Shown here piece by piece: positions 20,065 through 32,700 of a stretch of 64,000 nucleotides of DNA; position 1 is the first letter of the stretch; every line of letters starts with the position of its first letter. A model generated the notes under the pieces. It had not been told where the DNA came from. It saw only the letters and a list, made by a program, of their open reading frames with translations, and ran no database searches. Position numbers and translations under genes: made by a program. Origin of the DNA: Symbiodinium natans (Eukaryota; Sar; Dinophyceae; Suessiales; Symbiodiniaceae); contig CAJNDS010001225.1 of assembly GCA_905221605.1 (NCBI GenBank), positions 1 through 64,000 of the forward strand, written 5' to 3'.

Positions 20065-20178
20065 TTCGCCATGCCAGCATCGGCGAAAAGAGGCCGGGGT
20101 CCCACGGGTTTGGCATTTGCGGAGGCCCGCACCTCCCCCTCTGGGCGGAAGTGGGCCAAGCTGCCTGTGATGGATGAC
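20065..20178 (-). CDS. Exon-like segment, unknown
   Basis: Minus strand: ATCACAG|GCAGCTTGG, frame SLAHFRPEGEVRASANAKPV and then GPRPLFADAGMANLE, ending GAAG|GCAGG (GC donor). Boundaries share GGCAG. The plus strand is also open (GLAFAEARTSPSGRKWAKLP). Its array orientation is opposite to most proven exons. Confidence 0.4.
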
Positions 20179-20742
20179 TTGGGGCTTACCCTAAACCCTA
20201 AACCCGGAACCCTAAACCACAAACCCCAAACCCCAAACCCTAAACCCTAAACCCTAACTCCTTTGGGGTCTGGAGTTTAGGGTTGAGGGTTGTGGGTTTA
20301 CCTGAGGAATCAGCAAGGAGCGGGCTCATGGGGGTGCGCAGGGTCACAGGGGTTTAGGGTTTGGGGTTTAGGGTGAAGGTCGTTTAGGGCCCAGAGGGTA
20401 GTGCTAAGGCATGAACCCCGTTCTTCATACAACAGTTCTGGGGATATCTATCTGCACCTGCCGCCTGCTGGGATACCAATTCTACAGACACACCTTGAAT
20501 CCTTGAATCCACAACCCTAAACACTCCGATCTACGGCTCGCAGTTGACTTCTAGCTGCACATCTGCTATCCAACACATGGCGCGTACGGTGTCATTTCGG
20601 GTGGAGGGTTGAGTGTTTAGGATATTTAGGATGCGGGAGGATCCTATACTCCCTATACACCCTAAATCCTAAACTTTAAGCCCTACACCCTAAACCCGAA
20701 ACCCCAAACCCTAAACCCGCAAGGGGGCCAGGAGGGTCTTCG

Positions 20743-23700
20743 TCAAGTGCTGCCGCGAGCGCCTGCTTCCTCGCGCTCGAAGAACTCGCCCACCACGTCG
20801 TTCATCAGGCGTGGGTCATCAATCCTCTCCAATATGGAGAAACCCTATAAACCCTTCAGAGGTTTACGGATTAGGGCTTATAGGGGCTTAGGGTTTAGTG
20901 TTTAGGGCTTGAAGTCTTGGAGAAACCCTATCAGCCCTCTAGTATGAAAAAGGGCTCAAAGGATGAAAAGGGGCTCAAGCCCGGGGCCCCAATAAACCTA
21001 TCATTCGGACCATTTGCCCTCTGACATTATGTGTAAACCCCTAGCTTTCCGGGTTTGGGGTGTATACCCCCACTGCTACAACCTCTAGTAGGGCATATGG
21101 AGCAAGCATAAACCCTTCCATGGTTCTTTTTTGGTCCCCAAACAAGTGTTGTACAGGTACCCGTGTACTTGGGATGTTCCCCCTTACGCTCACAGTCCTT
21201 ATAGGGACTATAATAGGGTACTACACCAATTCCTATTGAGGACTGTTTGCATAAGGGGGAGCATCCCAACGTATGAACCTCGAGCCAACCCTAAACCCTA
21301 AACCCTAAACCCTAAACCCTAAACCCTAAACCCTAAACCCTAAACCCTAGGGTTTAGAGGCTCGGGGTGGCCAAGTGTAGAGTGCGGGGAGGGCGACTAG
21401 GGTTTAGGGTTTAGGGTTTAGGGTTTAGGGTTTAGGGTTTAGGGTTTAGGGTTTAGGGTTTAACCCTACACCGTATACTCTATCTACTCTACATGCTGGA
21501 CCCTAAGCCCTACAGCCCAGAAACCTAAAGCCCTACATGCCTCCCACAAAAAAAGAAAGTACCTAAAACCCTAAACACTACCCCCTTCCTCCCCACCCCA
21601 CTATGGACCCCGCACTCCCTCAAAGGCATTATATATTTCTTGTACCCCCAAAAGGACACCCGAGGTATACACTCACCAATATTTAAAAAGGAACCATATA
21701 TACACTCACCAAAAACAGAAATATAAACCCTGCTTCATATAGCGGGGTCTAGCGCTTGGATCCTACAGAATTTAAGACTTGGAGATCAGGTTGGGATGTT
21801 CCCCCTTGTACTAACAGTCCTTCATAGGATAATAGTAGGGGGCACTACAACCCCTATGAAGTATAAGGGGGGAAATCCCAAAGTTCAGGGTTTACGGCTC
21901 AGTTTTGGGGTTTAAGGGTCGGTGTGCCCCTACAACCCGCAACCCAACCAAAAAGTCCTTGCACGGGGCCAAACAAATCCAAAACCAAACCCAAAACTAC
22001 ACCCAAACCCTAACAAAAAACAAACATCCTAAACCCTAAACCCTACACCCTACACCCTAAACCCTAAACCCTAAACCCTAAACCCGAGAAGACATCCCCA
22101 GGGCAGGGTCATGGAGCAATGGCCGGATCGTGGCATCATGGCCTTCCAGACACGCGGCAGGTTCCTTGCGTGCGTGGGGTTTAGGGTTTAGGGTTTAGGG
22201 TTTAGGGTTTAGGGTTTAGGGTTTAGGGTTTAGGGTTTAGGGTTTAGGATTTAGGGTTTAGGTTCGGGGTGAAAGATTAGGGTTTGGAGCCTAGGGTTAG
22301 GACTTTGGGCTTACGGTCTTCGGGGGTTCAGGGTTTCGGGTAAGGGTTTAGGTAGAATGAGCCTTTATGGACACATGGCGCCTTGTCTGTTCCGAAAGTT
22401 GTGGACTGACATTTGAAGGAAGGCGACCCGATTCTGAACACCACGTCAAAATAGAACTACCCTAAACCCTAAACCCTAAACCCTAAACTACCCTAAACCC
22501 TAAGCCCTAAACTCTAAACCCTAAACCCCAAACCCTTAACCCTTATCCCCAAACCCTAGACATGAAAGTAGACATGAAATTCAACGGGCCTTTCGAGCAA
22601 ATCCCAACACCCTGAATTACCCTAAGCTAATCCCGGAACCGGTAGGGTTTAATCCCAAGATATCCCAATCCCCAAACCCTCCACCAAACCCTCCAAAGAC
22701 TCCAAACCCTCAAAACCCTCAAAACCCTCAAAACCCTCAAAACCCTCAAAACCCTCAAAACCCTACAAGCCTCACAACTTCAAACCTTCAAAACCCTAAA
22801 ACCCTCCAAACTCAAAAAAACTGATCACCCCAAGCTGCCGGTAGAGCGCGTCGACGACGGGTGGGCGCATGGTGTCATAGCGGCCGAAGGTCAAGAGCAC
22901 CTGAGAACCCACCCAACTCATAAACTCTAACCCTAAGCCCTAAACCCTAAACCCTAAACCCTAAACCCTGAACCCTAATTAAAACCTAAACCCTAAACCG
23001 TTAAACCCTAAACCCTAAACCCTATTCATGCCCCCCCCCCCCCCCCAAGCCGCACGTGGGGATGGCAAAGCTGCAGGGTGTTCAGGGCTTCCTATGAAGT
23101 TCATAGGTTCCCCTACGAACCCCTCTCTATACTAGCGTTTAGGGTTTAGGGTTTAGGGTTTAGGGTTTAGGGTTTAGGGTTCAGGCCCCTCGGTTCCCCC
23201 CATAATTAAGGCTATCTTGGGATAATCAAGCCTAACCAATGTTATCTAAGGCAGGGAACCTGGGGGGAGGCTGGTATAGAGGGGGGTTGTAGGGGAGCCC
23301 ATGAACAGTGTATACTTTCGTACCCGAGGGACCGGAGAAGCCTCCCACCTGGCCTAGCTAGGGTTTAGGGTTTAGGGTTGCGGGTTAGGGTTTAGGGTTT
23401 GGGGTTTAGGGTTTCGGGTTATTGGTTTCGAGGTTCAGGGTTTTGGGGTTCACTGAACTTCTCGGGGTTCGGGCTGGAGGGGGTCTCTACATTGCGCGCC
23501 CAGAGGGTCCATTTGTAGCCGGGAACAATTCATCATGTCAATGTGTCGTGGTCCAGCTCGTGGTCCCTACTGAAATAATTTTTCAAAAGGGCAGATGGCG
23601 GGCCTCTATGGCGTACCACTGCCGAGGTGCTATCTGCAATGAGCCCACTCTCCCAGAACCATCATGAAAGGACACTGCTTCAACTTCCTGGAGTACTACA

Positions 23701-26700
23701 TCAGATCAGATACCTTATATGGGGGGTTTCCGAAATTAGGGTACCTCATTGGGGTCCTTACTATGAGGGATTCCTACTATTGGGGGATTATATTCGGGGT
23801 CCTTGTTTTTGTAAACCCCCATAGAGAATCCTATGGGAGGGTGTCAACTGCCTAAAGAGCACCTTGCTACGCGGAAGTGTTCACCGCGATCATATTGGCT
23901 ACCCAAATGAACCATGAAAGTTGGAAAGAACTTGTACCATCATAGGCCCTGAGAACCCTACACCCTAAACCATAAAACCCTAAACCCTAAAACCTAAAAC
24001 CCTAAGCCACCTTTGCTGGAACCTCCAGCCTGTCCGTGACGGTGGCTGTCACGGGGCAGGAGTCTAAAGCCACGGCCACCTTTCCTGGAACCTACACCGT
24101 GCCCATGATCGTGGCTAGGTGCCACACGGGGCTGGTGTCTTGGGCATGCTGCGTACATTACTGTGCTTGTAGGATACCATAATTAAACTGTACATGTGGA
24201 AAACTTCACGTTAGGATGGTCTTTGAAACTTAAGGAGCACGGTTTCCTTTCAAGCGCCCACATGCCCAAGATGCCAATCGTCCTACGGATCAAAGTGTGC
24301 TCTTGCACTGCCTTTTGAGGACGTTGCATGCAAAGCACTCGTGGAGCAGGTATTCTTCGCCACGACTCCGGGCAGCTGATTATAAAACAAACGATGCTGC
24401 TGATAATGTCGCTGACGATGACGAAGATGAGATGATGATGGTGAAAAAACATCTCATGATGACTAGATGTGATTGTAGCTCGTTGTACAGATGTAGCACT
24501 TTCACATGCAACGGCTCCTGCAGGCATGTCCTCAACCTATAAGCAAAGCAAACCCTTCGTTCGCCTACCCCACAGGCCGTGCCCTCTTCGCATCGAACAA
24601 AATCCAAGACTTGAACAGAAGTTATCATGATATCGCGGCCTTCGGGGGTTGGGCAACCACAACGGGACCGTCAGGGTTTGTGGCCTAAAGGCCTATAAGT
24701 TATAAACCAGCTTTCGTCAAAGCCTCACCAGCGTACTGCACGTACTGGTTGCCCCTGAGCCCAGATGCCGCTCCTCGAAAACGAGGCAATCTCCGGCACG
24801 GTGTCGCATGTGCATGAAGGGGGCTCGTTCGTCAGCCTGCGCAGCAATCACTCCGGATAGTTAATACTCCGCAGCATGCACTACTCAAAGTACCTGGCCT
24901 CATCGCTGTACCTGGCGGAGACGCGGCACACAGGAGAGCCAACCGAGACTGTCGCGCTGTCCCCCTTCTGGAGAGTGCGCTTCTGTGGAAACTCGTCCCT
25001 TCCCACGCTTACCTGGCGCTCGACAGCAACAAGTCCGGCGAGTCTGTTTAGACTGCCATCCAGGATGGGCAAACCTGACGTTGCAACTTGAATCGCAGGT
25101 CTTGCTCCCCTATACTTAGATCGGTCAAGTGCCACTGCGAGAATTCTCAGAAATTTGCGGAAGTAACGCTGACATTTGATGAATGTCTCCTCTTAAGGGA
25201 CCAAGAGGCTGGTCCTGCTGGACACAGTGTAGCGGGAGTCTGGCACCAGGCAACGGGGATCTTCTTCAACAACAATGTCGACCGCTTTTCCCGTCCTGTT
25301 CTCCAAGTGCACCCAATAGGAGTTCGCCAAGTGGATGTAGACCGATTGAAAGAAACCTGCGGAGTGCACGGAGGTGCGCCGTGTGCCGCCTGCCAGCAGC
25401 ACGCAAATGATACAAAATCACCATGTTACTATGCTGCCTTATTAAAAACGACATGTTCAATATTTTCTTGGGTTTTATTATCAACAAAAACATGAAATAA
25501 CTCCCAAGGGGGATATGGGTTGCACTGTTCAAGGACAGGAGTGTGCGGAAATCGGCCCTCCGCACGGACCCGATCGTGTCTCCCTCTGACAACTCCCTCA
25601 AAAGATGTGCTTGTGCAGATTCATGCCCAAAGGATCCATGTACCTGTATGGTCTATACTTGGGCCCTAAAGCTACTATATAGGAACCCCTTTAAGGCCCA
25701 AGTATATACCATATAGGTGCATGGATCCTTTGGGATGAGCACAGAAGTGGCCTATCAAAACAAGAACTGATTCGTGGGGGCAGCCCCGCGTATGCCCCTG
25801 AGACATCAATGCCTGGAACTTCAAAACGGAATTCTTGGATGCTGTGGGCTTATGACATGCAGCCACGCTTCCCCTGAGAATCCTCTGCGCAGAAGCACCA
25901 AAAGCGTGGACACGAGCACAAGAGCGCATGGACTAATGATTGGAACCGTCCCTCAACCCTAATCCAAAATCACACCCGAAAAAACGAGAAATCTGCGATC
26001 CGTGAACCGCCCTCAAGCCTAATCCGAAAACACCAAAAAACCAGAAATCTGCGATCTGTGAAGCTTTCGTCAAAGGCCGGCCTTCAGCTGGCGCACAGCT
26101 CGGTGAACACATGCCACCCATGACGGTATGCTGTATGCAAAGTGCGTGCGTGCCAGCTGGCTGCAAGTGCTTGAGGCTCAAACTGGCGCCGGATTGCTGC
26201 CGTGATGGCGTGCAAACTCAGAAAGCCTAAACCCTAAACCCTATAAACCCTAAACCCTAAACCCTAAACCCTAAACCCTGAACTCCTACATCGCAACTAA
26301 GGGCACCGGGTTAGCGATCTGCGGCAGTCGGGGAGTGTAGTTGAAGCCACCCAGGACACCCGAGAAAACGAACTCGCTGGCCCCTTGCATGCCCACGTAG
26401 ATCTCCTTCAGGGTTTAGGGTTTAGGGTTTAGGGTTTAGGACTGTAGGGTTTAGGGTTTAGGGTTTAGGTCTGTAGGGTTTAGGGTTTAGGGTCTTAAGC
26501 TTTATAGGGTTCCAGGGCATCTCTGAGCCGCAAGGGGCCTGAACGCTCAAAAATTGGGGGTAAGGGTTGGGGGGATTTTCGTTTCTAGGGCTTAGGGCTT
26601 GGGCAGCTGAGGTTAGAATCTTCAGGCTTGAGGGCTTACCCAAAGGATCCATGCACCTATATAGTATATACTTGGGCCTTAAAGGGGTTCCTATATAGTA

Positions 26701-29700
26701 GCTTTAGGGCCCAAGTATAGACCAGACAGGTACATGGATCCTTTGGGTTAGAAAGTCTGAGCCTTAAACTCCTGAATCCTACACACCAGAAGCCTGCAAA
26801 CACCTCAAACCCTCGACCGTGAATCCCACACACCTGAAGCTCAACCCATACGACCCCCAATAGGGTTCAGGGTTTAGGGCTTAGGGTTTAGGGTTTGAGG
26901 TTAGGGTTTATTAGGGTTTAGGGTTTAGGGGTTTTAGGGGTTTAGGCTTTTTTTTTTGGCCGATGTCCATGCTGGTGTTCGACGTGGGCTTGGCAGCGTT
27001 GAAGCAATCCGGGACCGGAGTGGTTCGAGTGGTGAAGAAGGACCTTTCGAGGGCACACAAGCCCCAAGCCCATGAAACGCGCAACCCTAAACCCTTAGAG
27101 GTAACAACCCTAACTAAAACCCTAAACCCTAGAACCCCAAAACCCTAAAACCCTGCAGACCTAAGACTCTAAAACCCTAAAACTCTAAAACCCTCCACCC
27201 CAGAACCCTAGAACCCTAGAACCCCAAAACCCTGAAGCCCTACCATCCTCAAACCCGCAAACCCTGAAACCCTCAAACCCTCAAACCCTGAAACCCTCAA
27301 ACCCTGAAACCCTCAAACCCTGAAACCCTCAAACCCTGAAACCCTCAAACCCTGAAACCCTCAAACCCTGAAACCCTCAAACCCTAAACCCTAAACCCTT
27401 ACACTTCATAGCGAGGCCAAAGGGACGTGAGGATCTCGTCCTCCGCGGCATAGAGCTTCGAGCTCAACCCCTTCTTCGTCTGCAGCTTCCACAAAGTTGC
27501 CTGAGTGGCTTAAGTCTAAGCTAGTTCATGGTTTGGGATAGTATGAAAAAATGTTCTATTCCTTATTGGGTTTAAGTACCCTAAAAAATGTAAAATGCTA
27601 CCCAACTATGAGAAAGTAAACCCGAAGCCCTCCATCCGCGCGATAAAAAAATTCCAATACTTCAAGGCTCAGGCAAGATCCAAGTGATGAAGGATTTTGG
27701 GCCATACACCCTAAACCCTAAAACCCCAAACAAACCCCACACAAATCCCAAACCCCAAACCCCCCAAAAACTCAACCCCAACAAGCTAAACCCTAAACCC
27801 CAAACCCCCAACCCCAAAAAACGAAACTCTCCTAAACCCCCCCTCCCCCCCCCGCCTGGACGAAGAAAGGTAGGGACCCGAGGTTGCCATCGGTCTCATC
27901 CCACCTTTGGGTTTTGGGCGGTGAGGGGTCTAGGGGTGGAGGGTTTAGGGGTTTAGGGGTTTCGGGGTTTAGGGGTGAGGGGTTTAGGGGTTTCGGGGTT
28001 TCGGGGTTTAGGGGTTTAGGGGGTTTGAGGGTTTAGGGGTTTAGGGCTTTAGGGTTTAGTCTATAAACAAGCCCTACCGACTCGTACGACGCTCTAGAAC
28101 CTGTAGGGTGTACAGCCCCCCTAAACAGCTAGGCCTGCCCTGCCTGAGAACGCTCTTCATGAAATATCCCCAAACCCACCTAATCTAACAACATACGCTT
28201 GCTTACCAACGAACCTCAAACCCAAACCCTTGAAAACCCTAAACCCTGAACCCCAAGCCCTAACCCTAAACCCTAAACCCTACCTGTACCCAACCCTAAG
28301 CCCGACACCAAAAACCAAACAAAAAACAAAATATTTTCCATCGGTCTCGTCCCACTGGGAGTGCCAATAGAGATCCTGGCTCGGAAGGGTTTAGGGTTTA
28401 GGGTTTGAGGTTTGGGCTTGGGGTTTGAGGTTTGGGGTTTAGGGTTCGTTCATATACTGAACTTGGCACCCTTGCAAGCATCATAAATCTAGCTGGTCCT
28501 CAGGGGTTATAGTCTCCAAAAAACCCTAAACCCTAAACCCTAAACCCTAAACCCTAAACCCTAAACCCTAAACCCAAATTGGGACGTATTTCCAAGCACC
28601 TTGAAGGTTCATGGTTAGGACTGTTGGGGATATCGCTCCCCGTCAAAATGAAGGCGACTGACGTCAACTTTTTTGGGCCACGGTTCCAGGCTTTAGGGTT
28701 TAGGGTTTGGGCTTTAGGGTTTAGGGTACAAGGTTTAGGGTTGAGGTTCTCTGCATCAGTGACAAGGCAATCACAACTTCCAGAAGAACGGCGAGGGCAA
28801 GACACCAGGCCCACAGAGAGTAGGGTTTATATTTCTTGTACCCCCAAAAGGACACCAGGTATGTACACTCACCAATATTCAAAAGGAACCTTATATACAC
28901 TCACCAATAACAGTAGTATAGACCTTGCCCCACAGAGAGGGAGGGAGAGAGACGGAGAGCACAGCGCGCAGAGCACAGAGCACACCCTGTCCAGACATAG
29001 GGTTTAGGGTTTAGGGCTAATTCCTACGAACCCTAAATCCTCTATCTCGCACCTCCGATAACTGCCTACGCCGACCAACCCAAACCCTAAACATCCAAAC
29101 CCCTCCCCCCCCGCCAAGCACAAAAGTGGGGCGCCTTCAACCCTAAACCCTAAGCCCCCAAACCCAAGACTGAAACCATAAACCCCCAAGCCTCGAATTC
29201 AGAACCCCTGCATATACATCCCGAAGCCCTAAACGCCCCCGAAACCCCAAACCCCTAAACCGCGAGCCCTAAAGCCTCGACCCTAAATCCTGAACCCCAA
29301 ACCCCATACCCTAACGCCTCTACCCGAAGCCCTAAACCCTAAACCCTAAACCCTAAACCCTAAACCCTAAACCCTAAACCCTAAACCCTAAACCCCTGCC
29401 CACTCCACCCTGGAGGTCCCCGTCGCTGAGGGGACCGGAAAGGACCACGCCACGCAGGCGAGGATCTTGGGTGAAGGCATAGGCCTCCGGGGTTTCTGGG
29501 CGTTTAGGGTTTAGGGTTTAGGGTTTAGGGTTTTCGTGATTTAAGGCTGAAAGGTTTTAAGCTTAACGGTTTGGGGTTTAAAGACACCCGAAGTTCAGGT
29601 TTAGAGTTTAAGCGGTTTAGGCTTAGGGCTTAACGGTTTAGGGTTTTTAAAGGTTTAGGGTGTTAAAGGTTCAGGGTTCATGGGTTTTGGGCTTATGGCT

Positions 29701-32700
29701 TCAAGGTGCTTACTAGGGTGGCTCCCTGCCCATGAAATCACCCAGGCGTGACCCTTGCATCGTTATTTTCAACCCAACCTTGCTTTGCCCCACGCCCTGG
29801 TACCCTTTCCAGGGGATTCCTTGCAAGGATAGCATATTAGGGGGCCCTAAACCCGAAACCCTAAACCAAAGGTGTGCCAAAGCCCCCACGGGCAAACCCT
29901 AAACCCTAAACCCTACACCCTACACCCTAAACCCTAAACCCTAAGCCCCGGGGGGGGGGGGGGGGAGGGGAGGGGGGTTGATGGATTGGGATGTTCCCCC
30001 TTATACTAGCAGTGCTTGGTGGGGATTAGGGTTTAGTGTTTAGGGTTTAAGGTTTAGGGGTTAAATACAGTATCCCCGATTATCCCTTTTTAAGGACTGT
30101 AGTACAAGGGGGAACATCCAAATCGGAAGATCCCCAAACCCTAAGCCCGAAAACTGGGCCCCAATATGGAACACTGCCATTTCCATAAGGGTCCGTGGTT
30201 TGCACCCCCTAACCCTAAACCCAAAACCCAAAACCCCAAACCCTAAACCCTAAACCCTAAACCCTGTGTAAGGCACCTGGCTGAGGATCGTTCCCCAGGA
30301 GCTGCCGACGAGGTGGAACTGCTTCCAGCCCAGCGCGGTCACCAAGGTCCTCAGCTCCTGTGAAACCCTAAGGGTCTAGGGTTTAGGGTTTAGGGTTTAG
30401 GGTTTAGGGTTTAGGGTTTAAACCCTAAACCCTGAACCCTAAACCCTTCATGACTGGGCTCTTGTCATGGAACAAAATCTTAAGTTACCATCATCTGGGT
30501 TTGTGTAAATACACTTCCCTTCCAAAACCCTAAACCCGAAATCCTAAACCCTAAGCCCTAAATTCTAAACCCTAAACCCTTAAGCCTGCACTTAAGTTCC
30601 TTCACGGCAACCCTGCCTAAGGACACCTGACCAAGAAGGGGAGACGGGAGCTCCCGGATAAGCAGCCTCCAACCCCAAAACCCTCCAGCTGTTTAGGGTT
30701 TAGGGATTTGGGTAATTTTCAGGTTTGGGGGTAAGGGTTAGGGAATGGCTTACCCACATAGTTTAGGAGAATTAACAGGAAAACCTTGGGGGATACCCTG
30801 AAGGGTGTATATGGTAGCCTTTGTGCATCTTGATTTTGGGGCTGTAGGCCATTCCTGTGGGTACCTTGAGGGGGTTTTCGCGAAGGGGTTTAAACCCCAA
30901 CCCCACAAACTCCAGGATCTGTAGGTGGCTTCACTGGCTTTGGGGCCTATAAACACTGAAGACGCAAAACCCTAAACCCTAAAACCAAAGCCCTAAACCC
31001 TAAGCCATAAACCCTAAACCCTAAACCCGAAACCCTAAACCCTAAACCCTAAACCCAAAACCCAAAACCCAAAACCCCAAAACCCTAACCCAAAACCCTA
31101 AGCCCTAAGCCGCTTCTCCGAAGCTGTACGTAGGACTTTTGGCCTTCACTGTGAAGCTGGGAAGAAAATGCAAAAGTCAAGAGATACAAGTGGAGGGGGG
31201 GGTGCCCTTATGGTTTAGGGTTTAAAGTTTAGGGTTGAAGGTTTAAGGTTGAGGGTTTAAGGTTGAGGGTTTAGGCTTATACTACGGGGGCACATTAGGA
31301 AATCCTAAGCCCTAAACCCTAAACCCTAAACCATGTGCCTGCGCCGCACTGGGAGATGCCCAAAATAACTGTAGGGCTTGGTGTTTACGACTGCGGTTTA
31401 GGGTTCAGGGTTCAGGGTTCAGGGTTCAGGGTTCAGGGTTCAGGGTTTAGGGTTTAGGGTTTAGGGCATGTCCAGAGAACATAGAACACTGGCTCTACAC
31501 AGAGGCCTCGAGAGCTTCTAAGCCCACTTAAGTGGGTAGTAGTTCGCGAATCATAGTGAGATCCTGATACCCAAACCCTAAACCCTAAACCCTAAACCCT
31601 AAACCTTAAACCCTTTTAGCCTAAACCCTAAGCCCTAAGACCGGAAGGTCTGAATGGGGGGCGGGGGGGGAGGGGGGGACGGGGGGGGGGGGCTCCTCGA
31701 CGTAGTAGTCCACGGTGAGGAGCCAGGGCGCTTTGTGCAGGTCGGGTTGGGCGGAGGCGCCAGCACCCATCTGCCAGCTGTCATTCTCAAACTCTGCAAA
31801 AGACATTCCTAATAAGCTGAAGCATTGAATTATATGGATGAGAGCAGAGGGTTTAGGGCTTAGGGTCTAGAGATTAGGGGGTCTAGGGGTTAGAGACTAC
31901 GGTGAGAGTGCGTGGGCAGCATGGGGGAGGGTCAAGGGGTCTAGCTCGTCAGGGTCCGGATGTGGGGCGTTAGAAGTCCAAAAAAGCCCTGAAACTCAAG
32001 CCCGGGGCCTTAAAACCCTAATCCCCTAAACCCCTACACCCCCTAATCCCCTAATCCCCTAATCCCCTAAACCCCTAAACCCCTAAACCCCTAATCCCCT
32101 AATTAAACCCCTAAACCCCCTAATCCCCTAATCCCCTAAACCCCTAAACCCCCCAAAAAACCCTAAACGCCACCTGCCTGATCGTAGAAGATGACCTCCC
32201 TGCCACGGCACGCCTGGTCCACGGGGGCTGATCTGTGTTTTGAGGCCCTTGAAAACATCCAGAAGCCTGTCCCTAGCGGGATTTAGGGATTTGGGCTAGG
32301 GTTTACGGTTTAGTGCTTAGGGTTTAGGGTTTACTGCTTCCTTGTTGAGGTCGTATTAAACATGATCATTTTTATTCCTTATTGGGGATTCAATATCATA
32401 AAAGTGTAAAGTCTTAGCCAACCGGGACCCAGAAACCCCTTAGGTCACCATACCCAACCCATACCCCTTGACCTGTAAAAGGAACAAATCAGGGAGTCTC
32501 AGGGAGGATTGTACCGTGAAATTTGATTCAAGGGTAAGCCCAAGGAATATGTTGAATATTTCTTCAACCAAAACCCCTATAAACTCCTAAACCCCTGTAA
32601 GCTCCTCAAGCGCTAAACAAGCCCCGAGCCCTGAAACTCCGACATCCCGAGAACTTGAACCCTTTTTGCTTATTTTACTTTTCTTTGGGGGGGGGGGGGT

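Noticed and set aside
22143-22200. Extended iminopeptidase exon 15 including NLPRVWK
   Set aside because: That longer exon gives no phase-compatible join to exon 14 with a G-starting donor; the acceptor at CTGGAAG|GCC does.
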